A stretch of 39,985 bases of DNA. Origin: Pseudoxanthomonas taiwanensis (GTDB lineage Bacteria; Pseudomonadota; Gammaproteobacteria; Xanthomonadales; Xanthomonadaceae). The stretch lies in the NCBI RefSeq assembly GCF_010093135.1, contig NZ_PDWK01000027.1, positions 1-39,985 of the forward strand, read 5' to 3'. Of the stretch, positions 34,053 through 39,985 are shown piece after piece. The stretch's first letter is position 1. Each line of letters starts with the position of its first letter. The position numbers were made by a program, and so were the translations under genes. The notes beneath the pieces are model-generated. The model was given only the letters and a program-made list of their open reading frames with translations, searched no databases and was not told where the DNA came from.

Positions 34053-35279
34053 TCAGCCCGGCCGCAGCTGGGCCAGGCCGGCACGCAGGCGCTCCAGCGG
34101 CGAGGGATCCACCGGGCCGGCATCGGTCAGCACCGCGGCCAGGGCGCGGCGGAACGGCGGCAGGCCGCCGCTGGCGCGCAGCACCGCACCGCGCAGCCAG
34201 CGTGCCGGCAGCGCGTCGTTGGTGTACAGCCCGACCACGGCGCGGGTGGCCTGGAACAGCGGCCAGCAGCCCAGGCGGTGGCGGCGCTCGTAGCGCTCCA
34301 GCAGTGCCGGGTCGCCCGGGTCGCGGCCCTGGGCCAGGGCGGTGGCGGCCAGGTCGGCGAGCCTCTCCACGCTGGCCAGGCCCAGATTGAAGCCGTGCGC
34401 GGTCACCGGGTGCATGCCCACCGCGGCGTCGCCGGCCAGGGCGAAGCGGGTGCCCACGAAGCGCCGCGCCCAGGTGGCCACCAGCGGATAGAGGTGGCGG
34501 GTGCTGGCCAGCTCGACCACCCCCAGGCGGCCGTCGTAGCGGCGCTCCAGCTCGGCGGCGAAGCTGGCCTCGTCGGTCGTGGCCAGGCGCCGGGCCTCCT
34601 CGCCGGGCAGGGTCACCACCGCGCCGGCCACGTACTCCGACAGGGGCAGCAGGGCCAGGGTCTGACCCAGGCCGAACCACTCCCAGGCCGCGTGGTTGTG
34701 GGGCAGGGTGTGGCGGATCCGGCACACCAGCATGCTGCGGCCGAAGTCATGCAGATCGGCCGGGATGCCCATGGCGCGCCGGGTCTCGGAGAAGCGGCTG
34801 TCGGCGGCCACCAGCAGCCGCGCCTGCAGGCACAGGCCATCCTCCAGCTCCACGCTGGCGGCGTGCGCGTCGGCGTGCACCGAGCGGACCCTGGCCGGGG
34901 CCAGCAGTTCGATCCCCGGGGTCTCCTGCACCGCCAGCCAGGCCGCGCGGCGGATCAGGTGGTTGGCCACCAGGTTGCCCAGCCGATCGCCGCCGTCGGC
35001 GGCCACGCGCAGCTCGTGCGGCAGGTCGCGGTCCATGACCCGGGCGGTGCGCAGCGGATGGACCTCGGCGGCGGGGATGTGCTGCCACACGCCCAGTTCC
35101 TCCAGCAGCCGGACCGAGGCGTGGGTCAGGGCGATCTCGCGGCCGTCGAAGGCCGGCTCGGCCAGGGCGGCCGGCGGCTGGCGTTCGACCAGGGCCACGC
35201 GCAGCCCCTGCAGGGCCAGGGCACGGGCCAGGCACAGGCCGACCGGACCGGCGCCGACGATGGCGATGTCGTGGTGCAT
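34053..35279 (-). CDS. ubiM: UbiH/UbiF/UbiM-family FAD-dependent hydroxylase
   Basis: A 408-residue class A flavoprotein monooxygenase. The dinucleotide motif IVGAGPVGLCLARALALQG is at 6-24, the second FAD motif AADSRFSETR near 160, and the FAD-ribityl motif is AGDAAVGMHPVTAHGFNLGL near 285. The form DAAVGMHPVTAHGFN, rather than the UbiH/UbiF-like NAAHTLHPVAGQGFN, is what I associate with UbiM, a ubiquinone ring hydroxylase with variable regiospecificity. The subgroup call is from memory and less certain than the superfamily. It is transcribed away from smc; GAGGAGCG lies before the ATG. Confidence 0.7.
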   Translation of the reverse strand: MHHDIAIVGAGPVGLCLARALALQGLRVALVERQPPAALAEPAFDGREIALTHASVRLLEELGVWQHIPAAEVHPLRTARVMDRDLPHELRVAADGGDRLGNLVANHLIRRAAWLAVQETPGIELLAPARVRSVHADAHAASVELEDGLCLQARLLVAADSRFSETRRAMGIPADLHDFGRSMLVCRIRHTLPHNHAAWEWFGLGQTLALLPLSEYVAGAVVTLPGEEARRLATTDEASFAAELERRYDGRLGVVELASTRHLYPLVATWARRFVGTRFALAGDAAVGMHPVTAHGFNLGLASVERLADLAATALAQGRDPGDPALLERYERRHRLGCWPLFQATRAVVGLYTNDALPARWLRGAVLRASGGLPPFRRALAAVLTDAGPVDPSPLERLRAGLAQLRPG

Positions 35280-35393
35280 CGGACGCTCCTCGCTGGTACG
35301 GACCGGGCCAGTCTAGGCCGCGGCGCGTGGTCGTCCCCTGATCCTGGTCAAGCCGCGCCCGGCGCAGTCCGGCCGGCCGGGCGGCCCGGCGGC

Positions 35394-35399
35394 TATACT
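35394..35399 (+). promoter_or_regulatory. candidate -10 of the smc promoter
   Basis: TATACT in otherwise very GC-rich DNA, about 130 bp before the smc ATG. No good -35 is visible. Confidence 0.4.
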
Positions 35400-35526
35400 G
35401 CACCGTCCGACCCTGCACGGCGGAGCGGGCTGCCATTGCGAATCAGGCACTTGCAGCGCATTCCGCACAATCCGCATCACTTCCGGTGGCGCCCAGCGCC
35501 GCGACACCCCGGGAACCGACCGACGC

Positions 35527-38500
35527 ATGCGCCTTTCCACGATCAAGCTGTCCGGTTTCAAGTCCTTCGTCGACCCGACCACGTTGCACCTGCCGACCAA
35601 CATGACCGGCATCGTCGGTCCCAACGGCTGCGGCAAGTCCAACATCATCGACGCGGTGCGCTGGGTGATGGGCGAGAGCTCGGCCAGCCGCCTGCGCGGC
35701 GACTCGCTGACCGACGTGATCTTCTCCGGTTCGGCCACGCGCAAGCCGGTGTCGCAGGCCACGGTCGAGCTGATCTTCGACAACTCCGACCACACCATCA
35801 CCGGCGAGTACGCCGCCTACAACGAGATCTCGGTCAAGCGCACGGTCAGCCGCGACGGCCAGAGCAGCTACTACCTCAACGGCACCAAGTGCCGCCGCCG
35901 CGACATCACCGACCTGTTCCTCGGCACCGGCCTGGGCCCGCGCAGCTACTCGATCATCGAGCAGGGCATGATCAGCCAGATCATCGAGGCCCGGCCTGAG
36001 GAGCTGCGCGTGTACCTGGAGGAGGCGGCCGGCATCTCCAAGTACAAGGAGCGGCGCCGCGAGACCGAGAACCGCATCCGCCACACCCGCGAGAACCTGG
36101 ACCGCCTCAACGACCTGCGCGAGGAGGTGGACAAGCAGCTGGAGCACCTGCGCCGGCAGGCGCGCCAGGCCGAGCAGTACCAGGCGCTTGCGGCCGAGCG
36201 CAAGGCCAGGGACGCCGAGTGGAAGGCGCTGCAGTACCGCGAACTGGACCGGCAGCTGCAGGCCCTGCGCGAGCGCCTGGCGCAGGAGGAGACCAGGCTG
36301 GAGCAGATCATCGCCGGCCAGCGCGAGGCCGAGCGCGAGATCGAGACCGGCCGCGTGCGCCGCGAGGAGGCCGCCGAGGCGCTCAACCGCGCCCAGGCCG
36401 AGGTCTACCAGGTCGGCGGCGTGCTGGCCCGGATCGAGCAGCAGATCCAGCACCAGCGCGAGCTGGCCGACCGCTTGCACAAGGCCCGCGACGAGACCGC
36501 CTCCGCGCTGGAGGAACTGGACCGCATGATCCAGGACGACCAGGCCAGGCTCGAGGCCCTGACCGCCGCGGTGGCCGAGGCCGAGCCGCGCCTGGAGCAG
36601 CTGCGCGAGGACGACGAGCTCAGGCAGGAGGCCCTGCGCGAGGCCGAGGCCGCGCTGGCCGACTGGCAGCAGCGCTGGGAGGCGCATGGCCGCGAGGCCG
36701 CCGAGGCCGCGCGCGCCGGCGAGGTCGAGCGCACCCGCGTGGACTACTTGGACCGCCAGGCGATGGAGGCCGAGCGCCGCCGCGAGGCGCTGGCCGCCGA
36801 ACGCGCCGGCCTGGACCTGGAGGCGCTGGCCCAGGCCTACGAGCAGGCGCAGATCGAGCACGAGACCCGGCGCACTGCGCTGGAGGGCCTGAACGAGCAA
36901 GTCGAATCGCGCAAGCAGGCCGTGGCCGGGCTGCAGGAGCAGCAGCGGACCACCCAGGCCGAGCTGGCCGAGGTGCGCAAGCAGGCCCAGGCCGCGCGTG
37001 GCCGCCTGTCCTCGCTGGAAGCCCTGCAGCAGGCCGCGCTGGGCCAGGAGCAGGGCGCGGCCATGGCCTGGCTGAAGGCGCGCGGGCTGGATTCGGCCGC
37101 GCGCGTGGGCGAGCGCCTGCAGGTTGAGGAAGGCTGGGAGAACGCCGTCGAAAGCGCGCTGGGCCAGCTGATCGAGGGCGTGCTGGTGGAGGCGCCGGAG
37201 ACGCTGGTGGAGGCCCTGGCCGACCTGGGCGAGGGCCGCATCGCGCTGGTGGCCGACGGCGAGGGCGAGGGTGCCTTCGCGCCGGCCTCGCTGGCGGCCA
37301 GGGTGCGCGGCCCGCTGGCGATCCGCCGCCTGCTGGCGCGCCTGCACGCTGCCGAGGACCTGGCCGCCGCGCGCGCGCTGCTGGCCCAGCTGCCCGAGGG
37401 CGACTCGGTCATCACCCGCAACGGTGAACGCCTGGGCGAGGGCTGGGTGCGCGTGTCCCGCCAGGGCGCGGCCCGCCAGGGCGCGCTGCTGCGCGAGCGC
37501 GAGATCCAGGCCCTGCGCGCCTCCATCGAGGAGCTGCAGCAGCGCGAGGCGGAGCTGGAGGATCGCCTGGCCGGCCTGCGCGACCAGCTGCTGGCCGCCG
37601 GGCAGCAGCGCGAGGACGCGCAGCGCCAGCTGTACCTGGCGCACCGCGGCGTGTCCGAGCTGGCCGGCCAGCTGCAGAGCCAGCAGGGCCGCCTGGACAC
37701 CGCCCGCCAGCGCATCGAGCGCATCGAGGCCGAGCTGGCGCAGCTGGCCGAGACCCTGGACACCAGCCGCGAACAGGCCCGCCAGGCGCGCTCGCGCCTG
37801 GAGGAGGCGGTCACCCGCATGGCCGAGCTGGAGACCACGCGCCAGGCCCTGGAGGCCGAGCGCCGCCGGCTCACCGAGGCGCGCGACCTGGCCCGCGACG
37901 CCGCCCGCGCCAGCCGCGAGGCCACCCACGCCCTGGCCCTGAGCCTGGAGTCGCAGCGCGCCCAGATCGCCTCGCTGACCCAGGCACTGCAGCGCATGGC
38001 CGCCCAGCGCGGGCAGCTGGACTCACGCCTGGGCGAGCTGGCCGCGCAGCTGAGCACCGGCGACTCGCCGATCCAGGCCCTGGAGGCCGAGCACCAGGCC
38101 GCGCTGGCCGAGCGCGTGCGCGTGGACCGCGTGCTGGCCGAGGCCCGCTCGGTGCTGGAAGGGATCGACAACGAGCTGCGCGCGCTGGAGCAGACCCGCC
38201 ACCAGCGCGACGAGCAGGCCCTGGCCCAGCGCGAGCGCATCGCCCAGCGCCGCCTGGAGCAGCAGGCGCTGCAGCTGAAGGCCGAGCAGCTGGTGGAGGC
38301 GATCACCGCCGACGGCCTGGTGCTGGAGGATGTGATGAACACGCTGCCCGAGGTCGCCGACCCTGCGCAGTGGGAGCAGGCCGTCGCCCAGATCGACGCG
38401 CGCATGCGCCGCCTGGAGCCGGTCAACCTGGCCGCGATCCACGAGTGCGGCGAGGCCGAGCAGCGCAAGCAGTACCTGGACTCGCAGCACGCCGACCTGA

Positions 38501-39030
38501 CCGCGGCGCTGGAGACCCTGGAGGAGGCCATCCGCAAGATCGACCGCGAGACCCGCGGCCGCTTCAAGGATACCTTCGACCGGGTCAACTCCGGCCTGCA
38601 GGCGCTGTACCCGCGCCTGTTCGGCGGCGGCCATGCCTATCTGGAGCTGACCGGCGAGGACCTGCTGGACACCGGCGTGGCGATCATGGCCCGCCCGCCG
38701 GGCAAGCGCGTGTCCAACATCTCGCTGCTGTCCGGCGGCGAGAAGGCGATGACCGCGGTGGCGCTGGTGTTCGCCATCTTCCAGCTCAACCCCGCGCCGT
38801 TCTGCCTGTTGGACGAGGTGGACGCGCCGCTGGACGAGGCCAACGTCGGGCGCTTCACCCACATGGTCAAGGAGATGAGCGAGAAGGTGCAGTTCCTGTT
38901 CGTCAGCCACAACAAGGCGACGATGGAGGCGGCCGACCAGCTCTGCGGTGTGACCATGCGCGAGCCGGGCGTGTCGCGCCTGGTGAGCGTGGATCTGGAG
39001 GAGGCCGCGCGCCTGGCCGGCGCGGCCTGA
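35527..39030 (+). CDS. smc: chromosome segregation protein SMC
   Basis: A 1167-residue condensin ATPase that compacts and segregates the chromosome. The N-terminal head has Walker A GPNGCGKSN (31-39). Long coiled coils (about 170-500 and 680-1000, rich in E, R, Q, A) flank the hinge (about 510-665, RVGERLQVEEGWENAVESALGQL). The C-terminal head has the ABC signature LSGGEKAMTA (from 1068) and Walker B FCLLDEVDAPLDEAN (from 1092). Full length and intact. The presence of smc rather than MukB agrees with a xanthomonad origin. A strong terminator separates it from zipA. Confidence 0.97.
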   Translation: MRLSTIKLSGFKSFVDPTTLHLPTNMTGIVGPNGCGKSNIIDAVRWVMGESSASRLRGDSLTDVIFSGSATRKPVSQATVELIFDNSDHTITGEYAAYNEISVKRTVSRDGQSSYYLNGTKCRRRDITDLFLGTGLGPRSYSIIEQGMISQIIEARPEELRVYLEEAAGISKYKERRRETENRIRHTRENLDRLNDLREEVDKQLEHLRRQARQAEQYQALAAERKARDAEWKALQYRELDRQLQALRERLAQEETRLEQIIAGQREAEREIETGRVRREEAAEALNRAQAEVYQVGGVLARIEQQIQHQRELADRLHKARDETASALEELDRMIQDDQARLEALTAAVAEAEPRLEQLREDDELRQEALREAEAALADWQQRWEAHGREAAEAARAGEVERTRVDYLDRQAMEAERRREALAAERAGLDLEALAQAYEQAQIEHETRRTALEGLNEQVESRKQAVAGLQEQQRTTQAELAEVRKQAQAARGRLSSLEALQQAALGQEQGAAMAWLKARGLDSAARVGERLQVEEGWENAVESALGQLIEGVLVEAPETLVEALADLGEGRIALVADGEGEGAFAPASLAARVRGPLAIRRLLARLHAAEDLAAARALLAQLPEGDSVITRNGERLGEGWVRVSRQGAARQGALLREREIQALRASIEELQQREAELEDRLAGLRDQLLAAGQQREDAQRQLYLAHRGVSELAGQLQSQQGRLDTARQRIERIEAELAQLAETLDTSREQARQARSRLEEAVTRMAELETTRQALEAERRRLTEARDLARDAARASREATHALALSLESQRAQIASLTQALQRMAAQRGQLDSRLGELAAQLSTGDSPIQALEAEHQAALAERVRVDRVLAEARSVLEGIDNELRALEQTRHQRDEQALAQRERIAQRRLEQQALQLKAEQLVEAITADGLVLEDVMNTLPEVADPAQWEQAVAQIDARMRRLEPVNLAAIHECGEAEQRKQYLDSQHADLTAALETLEEAIRKIDRETRGRFKDTFDRVNSGLQALYPRLFGGGHAYLELTGEDLLDTGVAIMARPPGKRVSNISLLSGGEKAMTAVALVFAIFQLNPAPFCLLDEVDAPLDEANVGRFTHMVKEMSEKVQFLFVSHNKATMEAADQLCGVTMREPGVSRLVSVDLEEAARLAGAA

Positions 39031-39045
39031 CCCCGGCACGCGCGC

Positions 39046-39093
39046 GGCGGCGCGGGGAAGGGCACGGCCCCTTTCCGCGCCGCCTCGTTTTTT
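39046..39093 (+). terminator. intrinsic terminator between smc and zipA
   Basis: A 10-bp outer stem (GGCGGCGCGG with CCGCGCCGCC), inner pairing AAGGG/CCCTT, and TTTTTT starting 3 nt after the stem. It implies that zipA is read from its own promoter or by read-through. Confidence 0.9.
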
Positions 39094-39134
39094 GCCATGC
39101 TTGCCGCCCATGTATTGAGGCGGAGACCGGTTCC

Positions 39135-39863
39135 ATGTCCGACATCGCCCTGCTGCGCATCGGCATCCTCGTGGTCGGCGTGCTGCTGATGGCCGCGATC
39201 TTCTGGTTCGGCCGCCCGCGCAAGGAGGCCCCGGTGCGCCGCCGCGAGTCGCCGGCCGCGGCGCCCGGGCCTGCGCGCCAGCGCCGCGAGCCCGCGCTGG
39301 AGGACGAAGCCGCCGCAGAGGAAGGCGCCGAACCGGCGCAGCCGGAGCTGGGCCTGCAGGAACCGGCGCCGGCACCTTCCACCAGCACCCTTGGCAAGCG
39401 CGAGAACCCGGACTTCGACAAGATCGTGTCGCTGTACGTGGCCGCGCGCGCCGGCCGCGTGCTGCGCGGCGAGGACATCGTGGTGGCCGCGGAGAAGACC
39501 GGCATGGTGTTCGGCCACATGAACGTGTTCCACCGCCTGGTGGAAGGCCACCCGGAGCGCGGTCCGGTGTTCAGCATGGCCAGCATCATCAAGCCCGGCA
39601 GCTTCGACATGGCCAACATCCACCAGATGGAGACGCCGGCCATCGCCTTCTTCCTGACCCTGCCGGCCCCGGTGCCCGCGCTGGACGCCTGGGAGAAGAT
39701 GCTGCCGACCGTGCAGCGCGTGGCCGAGCTGCTGGACGGCGTGGTCCTGGACGAGAACCGCAATGCGCTGGGCCGCCAGCGCATCGCCCACATCCGCGAC
39801 GAGCTGCGCGCCTACGCCCGCCAGCACGAAGCGCCGCCGCTGACCCGGGCACCGCGCTGGTAA
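39135..39863 (+). CDS. zipA: cell division protein ZipA
   Basis: A 242-residue inner-membrane protein that tethers FtsZ. The N-terminal membrane helix (about 6-25, LLRIGILVVGVLLMAAIFWF) is followed by a basic patch, a proline/glutamate/alanine-rich linker (about 30-95) and the C-terminal FtsZ-binding domain (about 100-235: IVSLYVAARAGRVLRGEDIV, GMVFGHMNVFHRL, SIIKPGSFDM, TPAIAFFLTLP). The linker is shorter than in E. coli ZipA (328 residues). GGAG lies about 10 nt before the ATG at 39135. ligA usually follows zipA; the last 122 bp of the window look like its upstream region. Confidence 0.94.
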   Translation: MSDIALLRIGILVVGVLLMAAIFWFGRPRKEAPVRRRESPAAAPGPARQRREPALEDEAAAEEGAEPAQPELGLQEPAPAPSTSTLGKRENPDFDKIVSLYVAARAGRVLRGEDIVVAAEKTGMVFGHMNVFHRLVEGHPERGPVFSMASIIKPGSFDMANIHQMETPAIAFFLTLPAPVPALDAWEKMLPTVQRVAELLDGVVLDENRNALGRQRIAHIRDELRAYARQHEAPPLTRAPRW

Positions 39864-39985
39864 GCGCGACCCGGGCGTGCCGGGGGGCGGTAACCGCGGC
39901 CGCCGCCGCGCGCCTGCCGTTCCCGGCGCGGCCACAGCGCCGGGATTAACATCGCCGCTCCCGAGCCCGCCCCCATCCGCAGGTC
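39864..39985. other. intergenic DNA after zipA, right edge
   Basis: 122 bp of GC-rich sequence without a coding frame. TAACAT near 39946 is a possible -10 for the next gene, which by analogy with related genomes should be ligA but lies outside the window. Confidence 0.3.

Overview
This 40 kb window is chromosomal DNA from a high-GC gammaproteobacterium, most likely of the family Xanthomonadaceae/Lysobacteraceae (Lysobacter-, Luteimonas- or Pseudoxanthomonas-like; the genus cannot be fixed from sequence alone). Pointers are the near-total G/C at third codon positions, the carA-carB-greA-rpfE-recJ gene order known from the flank of the Xanthomonas rpf cluster, a YtrA-type GntR/ABC operon of the Xanthomonas kind, a PldA with a long cysteine-bearing N-terminal extension, a fused E1alpha-E1beta dehydrogenase, and smc-zipA at the right end. 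There are no rRNA or tRNA genes, CRISPR arrays, prophage genes or intact insertion sequences. No gene-free stretch exceeds 300 bp.

Layout. (1) 121-4923, minus strand: a seven-gene operon (small lipoprotein, YtrA-type repressor, ABC ATPase, permease, a GSGD-repeat beta-helix protein, and two DUF2884-like exported paralogues) behind one sigma70-like promoter whose -10 lies inside a palindromic operator. (2) 4981-8864, plus strand: periplasmic glutathione peroxidase, a Mip/FkpA-type prolyl isomerase with a duplicated N-terminal domain, UDP-glucose dehydrogenase, slyX and a DUF2058 gene. (3) 8918-17438, plus strand: dapB, then carA-carB-greA-rpfE-recJ, with a terminator-like hairpin in the carA leader. 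(4) 17444-18180: an apparent deletion scar joining a 5'-truncated acyltransferase gene to the last codons of a LytTR-type regulator. (5) 18186-19607, minus strand: an ECF41 sigma factor and its carboxymuconolactone-decarboxylase-type partner, with a textbook ECF41 promoter overlapping the start codon. (6) 19676-24402: class I fumarase, a frameshifted GST, a frameshifted ArsC/YfgD-type gene, phospholipase A1, a DUF456 membrane protein and a cold-shock protein. (7) 24467-28574: two glycine-zipper envelope proteins, a membrane-anchored cytochrome c'-like protein, tcdA, a TatD-family nuclease and a DUF6116 gene. (8) 28665-34046: glutaryl-CoA dehydrogenase, a GNAT acetyltransferase, a GST carrying two compensating frameshifts, the fused E1 dehydrogenase and an NADPH-dependent FMN reductase. 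(9) 34053-39863: a UbiM-like flavin hydroxylase (minus), then smc and zipA.

How the genes fit together. Most of the window is housekeeping: arginine/pyrimidine precursor synthesis (carAB), lysine synthesis (dapB), transcript fidelity (greA), recombination (recJ), chromosome condensation and division (smc, zipA), the TCA cycle (fumarase), tRNA modification (tcdA) and quinone chemistry. Accessory interest concentrates in the self-regulated YtrA envelope operon, the ECF41 pair, the carAB leader, the LytTR/acyltransferase scar, and three thioredoxin-fold detoxification genes (two GSTs, one ArsC-like) that alone carry indels while the long housekeeping genes around them are intact. No clearly unprecedented system was found; the YtrA operon, with its GIN-like and DUF2884-like exported proteins of unknown role, is the best candidate for undescribed biology.
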